DNA of 64,000 nucleotides from Berkiella sp050247135 (GCA_050247135.1 JBFWUT010000006.1:1-64000); one strand, 5' to 3'. Positions 32,499-42,648 are shown, counted from the stretch's first letter. The notes: generated from the sequence alone by a model not told the origin. A program made the numbers and translations.

Positions 32499-34361
32499 AT
32501 GATCACTGAAGTTGTCGCTCCCAAACAAGTTACTAACCCAGAAGCATCTGTCGACGACACGTCGCCGTATTTAGCTTACTTTGAATCGTTTATTCAAGAC
32601 ATTTATTTGCCGTTCCTGAACTCCATTTACCCCTATGAAACCATTACCAATCCATTTGATGCTGCATTTGCTGAATACCTTAAGGAAGATTTGCAGTCCT
32701 TTAATGAACGACTTGCAAGCTTAACTATTCTATCGAATGATAAGCCATTTGATTTTACGAATGCTTCTTACGAAGAATTGTTAGAAACGCCAGTAGACTC
32801 AGCCGCTGAAAATCTAAATGCCGTCTCTCAAGACAAAACACCAGGTGAAGTTAACTCTCAACAAAGAGATCTCTCACACTCTGATTCAGCGGGTTCCCTA
32901 TCCAGCGGCATTACCAACCCTTATGTCGTCAGTAATAGCCTATACGACGGCTCCAGTAACAGTTTATCCTTGGGCGGTGCTTTAACTGTTAACGGCACCA
33001 ACTATCTTGTTAATATCAGCCAAGGCAGCTTTTCAAGCTCAGCTGATTTTAGTGTTAATGTGCAGCAACAACAAGCGCAGGCGTTTGCTTTACGCGTCGC
33101 TCTTGATCCTGCTGAAGTTCAAGCTTTAGCAGCACTTGGGTTCGCTAAAGGCATTCATCTTTTAGACAACGTGAGTGTCACTCGAGGTGATTCTGTTGCG
33201 TTAGCGGGTATTTCAGACAGTCTGAATGGCCCATTTTTACTAAAACCAATCATCGATAACAACCCCAATCCCCTGCTAGGTAATTTAGAATTCCTGTCTA
33301 TTGATAAAGATGGAGAATTCACATTTATTGCCAGAAATGTCATTCCTCAGGCCGAGCATTTCTTCTTTCAAGTGAATGAACTTGATGTTACAGGTCAGGT
33401 TGTTGACCAAAAAGTGGCACAAGTGCACGTTTCTGAAATTAAAGATCAATCCTATCTCATGACTTATGATGATGGTGTATTTAAAGCAGAAGGCAATGTC
33501 ACATTAACAGGCAACACAGGGCTTTTAGCGGATGGCGCTGCTGCTGGCGATGCTCAGTTATCCGTGATTTTAATTAATCCCACGCTAAACAGCATGGATC
33601 CCATGAGTGACACCTATGTTATCGTGCCACAAACCAATATCTTCCATGACTTTGATAATTTTAATTTTGCCGACACTACTCTCAGCGTACGTCCAGATGG
33701 GTCGTTTGTATTTAGCACCACCGCTGATGTTCCTTTAGTGTTGAATTACGTGGTGAGTGATGGTCTTGGACAAATGGCACTGGCATCTGCAACGTTCACA
33801 CCCGCTGATTTAACACCTATCGTACTTGATCTGAATGGCAATGGTATTGAACTTGTCAGCGCAGCGCAATCGACAGTCACACTGGGGGATCTTACCAACT
33901 CTCATAACCATTCTCCCGTAGGCTGGGTTGGCGAAGGCGATGGTATATTAATGTATGATCCCGATGGCACAGGTGTATTATCCTCTCTAAATCAAATATC
34001 GTTTGTTTCTTACTTACCCGGCGCGCATACCGATTTAGAAGGATTGTCTGCTTTTGATTCAAATCACAATGGCAGTTTTGACAACAGTGATGATCAATTT
34101 AATCTCTTTAGCGTATTATTTGCTGATGGCAGTGCAAAAGCGCTTTCTGATTTAGGCATCGTATCCATCTCACTTGAATCTGACCATCAAGAAGCACATA
34201 TTAATGGTAATACTGTTTTCGGCCAAACCACCTACCAAACTGCTGATGGTCAAACCCATGCAGCTGCCGATGTGGCTTTGAGTGTGGGTGTCACATTGTC
34301 GCAAGAAACTGCGCATATTGAAGAACAAGTCACTAAAGCAGTTGTTGAATCGCACTTCTGA
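32499..34361 (+). CDS. Calcium-binding type I secretion-like surface protein (620 aa)
   Basis: There is no N-terminal Sec signal. Residues about 130-430 are beta-rich, Ig/cadherin-like (VDQKVAQVHVSEI, LRPDGSFVF-like strands). From about 440 comes a domain common near the C-terminus of RTX/VCBS proteins: PIVLDLNGNGIELVS, GDGILMYDPDGTG, and FDSNHNGSFDNSDDQF, with aspartates and asparagines placed as in EF-hand-like calcium loops. Such proteins usually leave through type I systems. Together with the adhesin at 1-2677 it suggests that a LapBCE-like or RTX exporter exists elsewhere. No secretion gene lies next to it. Confidence 0.65.
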   Translation: MITEVVAPKQVTNPEASVDDTSPYLAYFESFIQDIYLPFLNSIYPYETITNPFDAAFAEYLKEDLQSFNERLASLTILSNDKPFDFTNASYEELLETPVDSAAENLNAVSQDKTPGEVNSQQRDLSHSDSAGSLSSGITNPYVVSNSLYDGSSNSLSLGGALTVNGTNYLVNISQGSFSSSADFSVNVQQQQAQAFALRVALDPAEVQALAALGFAKGIHLLDNVSVTRGDSVALAGISDSLNGPFLLKPIIDNNPNPLLGNLEFLSIDKDGEFTFIARNVIPQAEHFFFQVNELDVTGQVVDQKVAQVHVSEIKDQSYLMTYDDGVFKAEGNVTLTGNTGLLADGAAAGDAQLSVILINPTLNSMDPMSDTYVIVPQTNIFHDFDNFNFADTTLSVRPDGSFVFSTTADVPLVLNYVVSDGLGQMALASATFTPADLTPIVLDLNGNGIELVSAAQSTVTLGDLTNSHNHSPVGWVGEGDGILMYDPDGTGVLSSLNQISFVSYLPGAHTDLEGLSAFDSNHNGSFDNSDDQFNLFSVLFADGSAKALSDLGIVSISLESDHQEAHINGNTVFGQTTYQTADGQTHAAADVALSVGVTLSQETAHIEEQVTKAVVESHF

Positions 34362-34405
34362 TAATACATCTATTAACTTCAAGATACTTCAAAGTAATTG
34401 TTTGT

Positions 34406-34909
34406 TCAATGTTTTCTTGAACGATGTTGCACATAGAATCTTTTTGCTTGTGCTAATTGAGCGGGGGTGATTAATTTTCCTAATTGAAGTTTAGCTTTAA
34501 TAGCAGGTTCATAACCTTGATCAGCACTGAGCATATAGAGTGCGTAAGCTTTGGCATAACTTTTCCTTATTCCTTTACCCTCTTGATATAATTTTCCCAA
34601 CTGATATTGAGCATTTTGATGTCCCTTATTAGCAGCTTTTAACCACCATTGTGCAGCTGTTTCATAGTTTCCTTTTTGATACTGGATTGCGGCATAGGCA
34701 TTTTGTGCCAGTGGATCACCATTTTGCGCATCCTTTAAGATCCCAGGATCATCTTCCCCTTCACGATCATTCTCTTGCGCAACCGGCGGTACTTCGTGTC
34801 CCTCATCGGTTGCAATGATAAATTGATCAATGTTTACCGCTGCTGATACGCTTTGACTAAAACCTAGCGGTACAGACAGGGCTATTAACAAAAATCGTAA
34901 ACCTTTCAT
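34406..34909 (-). CDS. Exported Sel1-repeat protein
   Basis: A signal peptide (1-23) precedes two or three Sel1-like repeats: GDPLAQNAYAAIQYQKGNYE, AAQWWLKAANKGHQNAQYQL, GKLYQEGKGIRKSYAKAYAL, and YMLSADQGYEPA. These are 36-residue helix pairs that bind protein partners. In Legionella the exported Sel1 proteins EnhC, LpnE and LidL take part in host entry and vacuole traffic. This 167-aa protein is small for the group. Host interaction is inference. Confidence 0.8.
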   Translation of the reverse strand: MKGLRFLLIALSVPLGFSQSVSAAVNIDQFIIATDEGHEVPPVAQENDREGEDDPGILKDAQNGDPLAQNAYAAIQYQKGNYETAAQWWLKAANKGHQNAQYQLGKLYQEGKGIRKSYAKAYALYMLSADQGYEPAIKAKLQLGKLITPAQLAQAKRFYVQHRSRKH

Positions 34910-35066
34910 AATGTCGATCTCCTAGCGGTCATAGGAATTTCAGTAGTGTTATCATAAAATGGCCTTTTAAATAGCTTTGACCGCGACAGTACCGTCTAAG
35001 TTTCATCACTTTGCAACTATGGTGTTTAGTTAGTGGTCAACTCACTTAAAGGCTAGTACGCTCAAC

Positions 35067-35930
35067 ATGGCAAAACAAGCGCAAAACACAGTCCCAATGG
35101 CTTTGAGAATAATGCAGTGGTTATTTCAATACCTTGGCCCTTTGATGCCTAATCTCATGGGACGTTATGCCTATAAGCTTTGGTTTACCCCTACCAGGTC
35201 ACCTATGCCGCAGCCAGAACAAATAGCCGCAGCCAAGGCTAAAGTGAGCTTCATTACTGTTGATGGGCTTAACATCAGGCTGTGGCGGTGGGGGGAAGGG
35301 CCAGCCGTTCTCTTTCTCCATGGATGGGGCGGCCGCGGCACCCAGATCTCGAGTTTTATTGAGCCGCTAAATCAGGCAGGCTTCCAAGTGGTGAGTTTTG
35401 ACATGCCTGCCCATGGTCAATCCGATGGCAAACAAACCAATGCCTTTGCGGTAGCCAACACCGTCTCAGCAGTCATTAATCAAATCGACAATCTGCATAG
35501 TGTGATAACCCATTCTTTTGGTGGTGTGATCTTTAGTTATTTTTATACACCGCAATTACCCCTTAATGATTTGGTGATGATTTGCCCACCAGCAACCTTA
35601 GAAACTGCTTTAAATCAGTTTGCACAAATGCTCAAACTACCTATTGCTGTGCAAAACTATATCAAAAATCAACTGAAAGAAGAATTTGGCGATGATGTCA
35701 TAGAAAAATTATCACTACTTAAAAATGCCGCTAAAATCACTGAACCCGTGTTGATTGTGCACGATAAAGACGATGATGTGATCCCTTTCCAAGATGGTCA
35801 AGCCGTGGCCAATGTCCTTCAACAGGGTTCATTTTATGAAACGCAAAATTTAGGCCATCGCAAAATATTATTTGCCCAAAACGTGGTAGAGCCTATCGTG
35901 TCATTTGTTAGTCAGCGGGAGATCCCTTGA
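35067..35930 (+). CDS. Alpha/beta hydrolase
   Basis: The fold shows FLHGWGG (oxyanion loop, about 84-89), FDMPAHGQSDG (111-121) and the nucleophile elbow THSFGG with S150 (T replacing the first G). The acid is likely D in VHDKDDDVIP, and the histidine is in NLGHRK. An N-terminal segment (about 11-40) is hydrophobic enough to touch membrane. The stop overlaps the possible start of the damaged EamA transporter, so they form an operon. Substrate unknown; esterase most likely. Confidence 0.8.
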   Translation: MAKQAQNTVPMALRIMQWLFQYLGPLMPNLMGRYAYKLWFTPTRSPMPQPEQIAAAKAKVSFITVDGLNIRLWRWGEGPAVLFLHGWGGRGTQISSFIEPLNQAGFQVVSFDMPAHGQSDGKQTNAFAVANTVSAVINQIDNLHSVITHSFGGVIFSYFYTPQLPLNDLVMICPPATLETALNQFAQMLKLPIAVQNYIKNQLKEEFGDDVIEKLSLLKNAAKITEPVLIVHDKDDDVIPFQDGQAVANVLQQGSFYETQNLGHRKILFAQNVVEPIVSFVSQREIP

Positions 35931-36753
35931 TTAGCCAACGACAAGCGACAGTGATTGGTTGCATTGCCATTGTGCTATGGTCGGCTGATACCTTAGTCAA
36001 TATACAGTTGCATCGCCTCAGTGTGTTTCAAGTGTTGGCAACAACTTGGATATTATCATTCCTGCTATACGCCAGTGTGATCTCATTTCGCAAAGAATGG
36101 CACAATGTTAAGCAACCACCCCGCATCTGGCTTAAGCCCCTGCTGCGCAAGTGACAGCTTTTTCCGCATTATGGCCCATATTTGTGATTGCCTTTAGCGG
36201 CTGGGTATTTCATCAAAAAAAATTATGGCAGTCGCTATTGGGCGCACTGGTGGGTTTCATTGGCGTATGGTTCGTACTAACAGAAGGCAAAGGTTTCAAA
36301 GGGTATCACTGGGATTACTCCCTAGGTTATTTATACGCGCTATTGAGCTGCTTGCTTTGGTCAAGCTATGTCATCATGACTCGCAAATATGCCAATCTCA
36401 CTTCTGAAATGATGGGCATGTATCTTGGGGTGGGGGGTGCTTTTGCGTTAATTTATCATCTCTTGTTTGAACCTTATATCGCACCCACCCCTGTAGAATG
36501 GTGCTTTTTGCTTATTAAAGGTTGCCTAACCCTTAGCGTATCCTATTTTTGCTGGGACTTTGCCATTAAACGAGGGCATTTCGCCCTGCTGAATGTGTTA
36601 TCTTATTTTAACCCGCTTTTAACATTGTCCCTATTAAGCGCACTGGGATTTGCTGTACCCCTCCCTGCACTGTGGCTCGGCGCAATTTTAGTCACTAGTG
36701 CTTCTGTCATATGTAGTGGCGCCTTAACTAAAAAGACATCATCAAAGAACTGA
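35927..36753 (+). pseudogene. EamA/DMT-family transporter, disrupted by frame change and internal deletion
   Basis: Two frames encode pieces of one transporter. 35927-36154 gives the first two spans (75 aa); 36151-36753 gives about seven more (200 aa), starting at TAFSALWPIFVIAFSGW, which in EamA proteins follows a segment that is missing here. The frames differ and about 25-30 residues (one helix) appear to be lost at the junction near 36151. The sum, 275 aa, is close to but below the normal 290-300. I read it as a recently broken gene; a sequencing error cannot explain the missing helix. Confidence 0.65.
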
Positions 36754-36857
36754 TACTGCAATTTCGTACTCTTGCTTTAAATAAGCCAATACTGACATAT
36801 TAGCAATATCCACCCGTTGTTTATTAATGTATTGTAGATAACTTAGAGGTGAATGCG

Positions 36858-37811
36858 ATGGCAATCAGCCCCGTTGAAAGACTTCGTTATGAAGAAATGG
36901 TTTTAGATATTACCAACAAAATTCTCATTACCGGTAAATGTGGGATACGTTGGGTAGTAGAAGCCTTGGAATATATTGTCATACGCAACAAAAAGGTACC
37001 CAAAAAAGATCATATCCCAACCCCTATTTACCAACGAGCAAAGCAACTGAGAGAATTACTTAAAGACAAAGAGCTTTATGCCAGAGAAGAAGATCTCCCT
37101 GAATATGTTGCTATCGTAAAAAATACCGTTGCTGGTAAGATCCGCTCACTGCTTTACATGTCAAACCGAGACATTAAAGAACAAATTAAAATCGACCGAC
37201 AAAAATTGGCTGATTCTAAAAAACCAAAACCGGTCGTCTCCCACTTACAAACACCACGTATCACTGTTGATAGCCATGAGGAAGTTGAATTAAAAGACCA
37301 ATGGCGTGTTAATTTAATGTTCCCTATGGATGAAGAAGTGAACGGTTTAAATGAAGATGAAATGGCTAGATTATGTAACCTTATTGATAATGATAAATAT
37401 CAATGGCCCAATGCCATGCTGTTAACGGCTAATATTCCCCTTGCCCACTGGATCGCAAGTCAAGATATCAGTGAATTAATATTGCGTGGCATTCTTGATT
37501 GCAATAATGATGAGCATATAATCTATCTCGCAGAACCAAGCATAAGCGAAATGAGACGCCTCTCCCTACTCGGCCCAGTATTAATGCAGGGGTTGATTAC
37601 AGTAAATGAAGCACTTGAACTGGATCTCGATCAGCAAGCTGTGGATACCTTATTAGATCCTGAGCTTAGAAATAGATTACGAACTTTACCACTGAGCGAT
37701 GAAGATTACGTTGAACTAGAAAGGATCGGCGTACTCACTGATGAAGTTCAAGAAAGCTTTCCTCCTGATTCGCCCAGTTTAACACGTTCCTCATCGTCGC
37801 TTAGTGTTTAG
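36858..37811 (+). CDS. Hypothetical protein, 317 aa
   Basis: The ATG at 36858 has AGAGG 8 bases upstream; a GTG lies nine bases before it. The chain is hydrophilic and mostly helical, with paired LLxxxEL segments and a serine-rich end (LTRSSSSLSV). No signal peptide, membrane span or recognised domain. Its 3' end overlaps that of the convergent 37801-38487 gene by 11 bases. The C-terminal serine-rich, glutamate-containing tail is similar to type IV effector signals, but this is weak evidence. Confidence 0.55.
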   Translation: MAISPVERLRYEEMVLDITNKILITGKCGIRWVVEALEYIVIRNKKVPKKDHIPTPIYQRAKQLRELLKDKELYAREEDLPEYVAIVKNTVAGKIRSLLYMSNRDIKEQIKIDRQKLADSKKPKPVVSHLQTPRITVDSHEEVELKDQWRVNLMFPMDEEVNGLNEDEMARLCNLIDNDKYQWPNAMLLTANIPLAHWIASQDISELILRGILDCNNDEHIIYLAEPSISEMRRLSLLGPVLMQGLITVNEALELDLDQQAVDTLLDPELRNRLRTLPLSDEDYVELERIGVLTDEVQESFPPDSPSLTRSSSSLSV

Positions 37812-38487
37812 CAAGTGTAGTCAATGCCTTAACACTCTTTTCCTGTTCTTCACTCTCAGGCGCTGTCAGCATTAACAAAGGTGCACTAGGTGCAGAAACC
37901 GAAAAGGTTAATGGTGTCATTGTGGGTAATATAGGTGCGTCATCACTTGGGCTTTTCGCTTTCAACAAAGTCGATAATTGAGAAAATTGACTATCGGCAG
38001 CTTCAAATATTTTTTTGTTTTGATCAGTTTCATGTTTACTAACATATCCTTTTACTAATTCCCCACCAAATTCCGTTGCAAACTCAGCAACCTCCATTAC
38101 AAAAGGTACTACAGCAGCACCAGGTATAAAACTACATGCTGCTGGCACTCCCTTTATTAAAAGTGGAAGAGCTTTCTTTTTGACAAGATATAAGGCACTC
38201 GTACTGACAAGTGCCGCCGTTGGCACAGTAAGATCAGTAGATTCTTTGCGTTTGGGAGTATTTGCTGACGTTGGGGCTTTCTTCATCACATCACAGATTT
38301 CATCTCGTACTGCAGAAGGTGCCGCTAGCAAAGCCGCATTTAAAAAGGCAGCTTGAGTCAACTCGCCTTTCTCTTTCGCAAGCTGCTCTGTCAAAGCCGT
38401 AAAAAATGATAAAACCGCTTGGTCTTCACTGTTGAGTTGACGCTTTTCTGCTTTCTCAGGTAATGTCGCAACTGCACCTTTTTTCAT
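37801..38487 (-). CDS. Hypothetical protein with one or two hydrophobic segments, 228 aa
   Basis: The N-terminal part is helical and charged. Residues about 95-150 contain hydrophobic stretches (VPTAALVSTSALYLV, GVPAACSFIPGAAVVPFVMEV) that may insert in a membrane. The C-terminus is proline/serine-rich (LTFSVSAPSAPLLML). No domain is recognised. It is convergent with, and overlaps, 36858-37811. Confidence 0.55.
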   Translation of the reverse strand: MKKGAVATLPEKAEKRQLNSEDQAVLSFFTALTEQLAKEKGELTQAAFLNAALLAAPSAVRDEICDVMKKAPTSANTPKRKESTDLTVPTAALVSTSALYLVKKKALPLLIKGVPAACSFIPGAAVVPFVMEVAEFATEFGGELVKGYVSKHETDQNKKIFEAADSQFSQLSTLLKAKSPSDDAPILPTMTPLTFSVSAPSAPLLMLTAPESEEQEKSVKALTTLAKH

Positions 38488-38552
38488 ATATTCTGTCTCC
38501 CAAAAGATTGGCGAATTAATACCATAAGTTTGTTCGAAAAGGAACTAACTTA

Positions 38553-39593
38553 ATGAAAAAAGATAACAATCCTGACAAAATAGAAAAAAAATGGCATATG
38601 AATGACACCATCCTGAAAACTCTCAATGAAAATTATGGTCTCGCAGTACACACCTTAACCCCACTCTCCCTGGGCGCTGATAGGCAGGCCGAACTCTTTA
38701 AAGCCGATACACAAGATAAATCTTACTTTATTAAACTAAAGCAAGGTGATGCCCATACTGTCGGTGTGAGGATTGTAGAAATGCTGGCCAAAGCGGGGCT
38801 AAAACACGTTGTCAGCCCCATTAAGACCCTAAAAAGCCAAACAACGCTACCTTTTAATCATCATACGCTGATTGTTTACCCTTTTATCGATGGTAGCGAT
38901 GGTTTTAATCAATCCTTAACTGATGAACAATGGATTAGCCTCGGCAAAGCATTGAAGACCGTGCATGATTTGCCCTTACCTAAATCGATTCGAGGCCAAT
39001 TACGGCAAGAAAATTATTCCCCACAATGGCGAGATCTCCTCACTTCTTTATATACTCAAATAGACAACCTTAAGGGTACTGACGCATCCTCTGCAACACT
39101 CTTAGCATTTTTACGCAAGAATAAAGAAACCATCATGCGAATAGTTGAAAACGCAACGATGCTTGCTAAAGAAGCACAAAAGCAATCTCTCCCGTTTGTT
39201 CTATGTCATTCGGATATTCATGGCGGCAATGTGTTGCTAGACGATAATGGTGGATTTTACATTGTGGACTGGGATGAACCCATTTTAGCTCCCAAGGAAC
39301 GAGACTTAATGTTTATTGGTGGCGGTGTCGCGAATGTATGGAACCAACCTCACGAGCAAGCGCTATTTTATGAAGGTTATGGTGAATCAGACATCAATTC
39401 CCTTCTTGTAGCTTATTACCGAAGTGAAAGAATTGTAGTCGATATTGTTGAATTTGCAGACGCATTGTTATTTTCAACCGATGGCGATGCTGATGATCGA
39501 GCAGAACTGCTCGAGTATTTCTTGGCCATGTTTGAACTCAATGGTGTGGTGGATATCGCATTAGACTCAACTGAGGTTCTAAAGAAGGTTTGA
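38553..39593 (+). CDS. Aminoglycoside phosphotransferase-family kinase (APH(9)-like)
   Basis: AAGGA lies upstream of the ATG. The APH fold is complete: K61 (FIKLK), the catalytic loop CHSDIHGGN with D221 and N226, and the metal-binding D239 in IVDWDEP, followed by RDLMFIGGG. The combination resembles APH(9)-Ia, the spectinomycin phosphotransferase described from Legionella pneumophila. Other relatives phosphorylate choline, homoserine or similar alcohols, so the substrate is open. The last 56 bases overlap the convergent 39538-40278 gene. Confidence 0.8.
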   Translation: MKKDNNPDKIEKKWHMNDTILKTLNENYGLAVHTLTPLSLGADRQAELFKADTQDKSYFIKLKQGDAHTVGVRIVEMLAKAGLKHVVSPIKTLKSQTTLPFNHHTLIVYPFIDGSDGFNQSLTDEQWISLGKALKTVHDLPLPKSIRGQLRQENYSPQWRDLLTSLYTQIDNLKGTDASSATLLAFLRKNKETIMRIVENATMLAKEAQKQSLPFVLCHSDIHGGNVLLDDNGGFYIVDWDEPILAPKERDLMFIGGGVANVWNQPHEQALFYEGYGESDINSLLVAYYRSERIVVDIVEFADALLFSTDGDADDRAELLEYFLAMFELNGVVDIALDSTEVLKKV

Positions 39594-40278
39594 CCTTTAT
39601 ATAATAAAGAATGAGCAACGAAGCAGCAAATGGCATAATGAATATATTGAAGATTTCGTCATATTCAAAACCCATATGGCTGAATAAGCCCGATAGTAGA
39701 CATTTAACCATGATCACGGGTAAAAATAATCCCAACGTTAAAAACCAACGCCCACTAATCAAGTGATAACTTTGTTTTATCCCATTAATAAAATTGATTT
39801 CCATGCACCCTATCAAAAGGGGTGTAAAACACATCCTGACAATGAAATGAATAATAAAACAAAAAGTAAAAGCGACTAGCATGACCAAAAACCAAAGTAT
39901 CGCTCCTAGATCATTAGGTAAAACCAAAGCAAAATAACCAAACAATAAAAATAGCATCATAACTAGCATGATGGTGATCAATAGAACGGGTGCCATACAA
40001 GGTACAAAACGTTTAAGACCATTAATTACAGTTTGAATTATATCGCCTTCACGATTAGCATGAACTTGCAAAATACTATTTAATACCGTGACAAGAAAGA
40101 ATATAAAAACAAACAAATGTGCAAAGACATACTTAAATAAAAAAACATTCAAACCAGCAAAATTAGGTGCAAATGGCAGCCATTGATTAATAAAAAATGT
40201 AGTAATGCAATAAAACACCGCAAAAGGCAGCGTCTCAAAAAAACTTACATAGTATAGTTTGAATGCTCTCAGGTACAT
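39538..40278 (-). CDS. Multi-span inner-membrane protein, unknown
   Basis: The 246-aa product has about six hydrophobic helices, including VFLFKYVFAHLFVFIFFLV and LLITIMLVMMLFLLFGYFAL, with short polar loops. The layout resembles small bacterial membrane proteins of the YciC/glycerophosphoryl-diesterase-membrane type, but no signature confirms it. Its C-terminal coding region lies inside the end of the APH-like gene on the opposite strand. Confidence 0.6.
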   Translation of the reverse strand: MYLRAFKLYYVSFFETLPFAVFYCITTFFINQWLPFAPNFAGLNVFLFKYVFAHLFVFIFFLVTVLNSILQVHANREGDIIQTVINGLKRFVPCMAPVLLITIMLVMMLFLLFGYFALVLPNDLGAILWFLVMLVAFTFCFIIHFIVRMCFTPLLIGCMEINFINGIKQSYHLISGRWFLTLGLFLPVIMVKCLLSGLFSHMGFEYDEIFNIFIMPFAASLLILYYIKVKPSLEPQLSLMRYPPHH

Positions 40279-40552
40279 CGTTTAATCATTTCATATCTGT
40301 TTTAGATAAGTTACTACAGCTTGTTAAATATTAATGTCAGGAAGAACACTAGCAGTACGCTTTTTAGACCAGACAGTCAATCAAGGAGATGAGATGAATT
40401 GAATTGAATTAAGATACTATAAGACCCATCTACCTTAATCATGATCCTACTTATCCACAAATATAACTATTGGTGCACCCGCCCCTATTGTGAACCTTCA
40501 TTACCCAATACTGTCTCACCTATTAAACGGATTGTTAACGGTCGGAGCTTAT

Positions 40553-41965
40553 ATGAAAGATGGTGCTTGCGATGTTGTAGTCATAGGTGGAGGTATATCA
40601 GGCCTTAAGGCTGCATTAGACCTTGCAAAACAAGGGCATTCAGTTACTGTTGTAGAAGCGCGTAACAGGCTAGGCGGACGTATTTACACCCAAACTGCCA
40701 GCGATGGCAAAACACCTGTTGAACTAGGTGCCAGCTATTGGGAAGGTTCAGAACAAAATGAAATCTTTCAAAAATATTTCTCCTCTGGCGATCCCAAAAA
40801 GGTCAACATCACTAAAGCAGCGCAATATTTAGAACTAATAGGATTTTTAACCCTGGATCCGAATTTTAGCGTACCAGAGGAAAGGGTTGGTGAATTAATG
40901 ATGCAAGCCCTTGAATATGCCAATCGCTGTGAAATTTCCACTGTTGATAAAAATCGACAACAATTGATTGACCACTTCCCTTTTGCTAAAAACGGTATCA
41001 AACCGAATGAAGTCGCTTTATTCAAAAAGTTTCTTGGCATGCTCGTCGCAGAAATGTCAACCACACCTGATCAAGTTGGTACCATGTCAACGCGCTATCT
41101 CAATGATGATGTAGCGAAAATCGATGAATATAATGCCGAGGAGGCCAAAACGACTTTCGTTAATAATGGCTATTATAAACTGATTGAGCAAATTCAAGAA
41201 GAATGTGTAAAAACTGGTGTGAAAATTGTACTTAATTCCCCTGTCAGCAAAATCAATCATGCGAACAATCAGGTGGTGGTCACAACCCCTGGTGGTGATA
41301 TTCAAGCTAAACGCTGTGTTTGCGCTATTCCAGGTGGTGTCCTAAAAAATCATGTAGACATTTTTCAACCTGCACTACCACAACGAAAACAAGATGCGTT
41401 TGGCGTGTTAGGCGTGCATGATGCCTGTCGCGTGGTATTGGAATTTGATAAGCCTTTTTGGGATCCTCAATCACCTTATATCATCCTTGATAAACCCGAT
41501 CAAAAGAAAACAATGTATTTCAGAAGTTTCACAGTAGTGAATGGCTGCCCTATGCTACATACCGACGATTACGGCAAAATTGCCAAGGAGATTTACAAAG
41601 GAGTAGATTTGAAAGATCCCAATGCCGTAGCACTTGCCAACAAAAAAATAGTCGATATCGTCATGAAAGATCTCAGAGATGCTGTCAAGGCCAATTTGGG
41701 CGTCGACATCCCAGAGCCAAAAGAGATCAAAGTGCAAAACTGGTCTAGCGATCCTTATTCAAAAGGTGCCTATACTTACCGAACCCCTGAAATGACCATG
41801 GCCCATCAAGAAGCGCTTGAAGAAAGCGTTGGACCTATCCATTTTGCAGGGGCGTATGTCTCGCGAGTCAGCGAATCGGTGCAAAATGCCTATGCCAGTG
41901 GTGTGCGCGCCTCCAAAGCAGTCAGTGCCGAACTTAAGCAAGAGGCTAGGCCTAAGCTGAAATAG
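40553..41965 (+). CDS. Flavin-containing amine oxidase
   Basis: GGAG five bases before ATG 40553 sets the start (470 aa); a GTG 63 bases upstream is less likely. A Rossmann FAD motif VVVIGGGISGLKAA (about 8-21) leads to VVEARNRLGGRIYT, the amine-oxidase signature. The C-terminal flavin contact is GPIHFAGAYVSRVSESVQNAYASG, here split as IHFAGAYVS and VQNAYASG. Family members oxidise monoamines, polyamines or amino acids with oxygen. The next gene is related to AdoMet decarboxylase, a polyamine enzyme, hinting at polyamine chemistry. Cytosolic by sequence, no signal peptide. Confidence 0.8.
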   Translation: MKDGACDVVVIGGGISGLKAALDLAKQGHSVTVVEARNRLGGRIYTQTASDGKTPVELGASYWEGSEQNEIFQKYFSSGDPKKVNITKAAQYLELIGFLTLDPNFSVPEERVGELMMQALEYANRCEISTVDKNRQQLIDHFPFAKNGIKPNEVALFKKFLGMLVAEMSTTPDQVGTMSTRYLNDDVAKIDEYNAEEAKTTFVNNGYYKLIEQIQEECVKTGVKIVLNSPVSKINHANNQVVVTTPGGDIQAKRCVCAIPGGVLKNHVDIFQPALPQRKQDAFGVLGVHDACRVVLEFDKPFWDPQSPYIILDKPDQKKTMYFRSFTVVNGCPMLHTDDYGKIAKEIYKGVDLKDPNAVALANKKIVDIVMKDLRDAVKANLGVDIPEPKEIKVQNWSSDPYSKGAYTYRTPEMTMAHQEALEESVGPIHFAGAYVSRVSESVQNAYASGVRASKAVSAELKQEARPKLK

Positions 41966-42089
41966 CACATTTAGAAACCAATATAACGTAATAAATTTAT
42001 TTTTATAAAATCTTTACTATCTCACCCCAATATCATTATTATTCACGCGCCTACAATTCGTGAATAGTAAGTTATATTGGGAGTTTAAC

Positions 42090-42593
42090 ATGACAAAAGC
42101 ATCTAAAATTTTTCAGTTCCTTATCTTCTCTGTTCTTTGCGCCTGCAATACTCTCGTTTTTGCAGCGCAAACCACTAAAACAAACCCGCCTCAACAGCCA
42201 CTTCTTAGCTATGATGAAATTAAAAGAGAATTCAAACAAGACAAAGCTTGGGGTGTGTTAACTTCCATCGATTTGCACGACTGTGACCCTAAGAAATTAC
42301 GCAGCGAAGCAGATATCAAACAGTACGTAAAAGAACTTTGTGAACTGATTGGGGCCAAACGCTTTGGCGAAACCGTTGTTGTGAACTTCGGTGAAGATGA
42401 AAGAATTGCCGGCTTCTCGATGACGCAGCTGATTGAAACTTCGTTGATCTCGGGCCATTTCGTGAATGCCAAAAATTACATCTATATGGATGTCTTTAGC
42501 TGCAAGGAATATGACCCTGCTATCGTTGTCGACTTCACTAAAAAGTTTTTTGGCGCTAAAGAAACCAACGCAAAGGTTATCATGCGAAGATAA
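42090..42593 (+). CDS. Exported S-adenosylmethionine decarboxylase-like protein
   Basis: GGGAG precedes ATG 42090 (167 aa). Residues 1-26 are a signal peptide (ending TLVFAA). The mature part matches prokaryotic AdoMet decarboxylases: LTSIDLHDCDPKKLRS, ELIGAKRFG, then QLIETSLISGHF followed by IYMDVFSCKEYDP, the region holding the self-cleavage serine and catalytic cysteine. AdoMetDC normally works in the cytosol on SAM for spermidine synthesis; export is strange, because SAM is not available in the periplasm. Release into a host would make sense. It follows the amine oxidase gene by 124 bases. Confidence 0.65.
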   Translation: MTKASKIFQFLIFSVLCACNTLVFAAQTTKTNPPQQPLLSYDEIKREFKQDKAWGVLTSIDLHDCDPKKLRSEADIKQYVKELCELIGAKRFGETVVVNFGEDERIAGFSMTQLIETSLISGHFVNAKNYIYMDVFSCKEYDPAIVVDFTKKFFGAKETNAKVIMRR

Positions 42594-42615
42594 TTTATAG
42601 CAGCACCTAACATTA

Positions 42616-42648
42616 ACGGGGACGTTACCTAGGCACTCGTCCCCTGTT
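42616..42648 (+). terminator. Hairpin after AdoMetDC-like gene
   Basis: ACGGGGACG and CGTCCCCTGT pair around a 13-base loop, 23 bases past the stop codon. The T run is short, so termination is likely but not certain; it also lies at the 3' end of the convergent methyltransferase gene. Confidence 0.45.
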
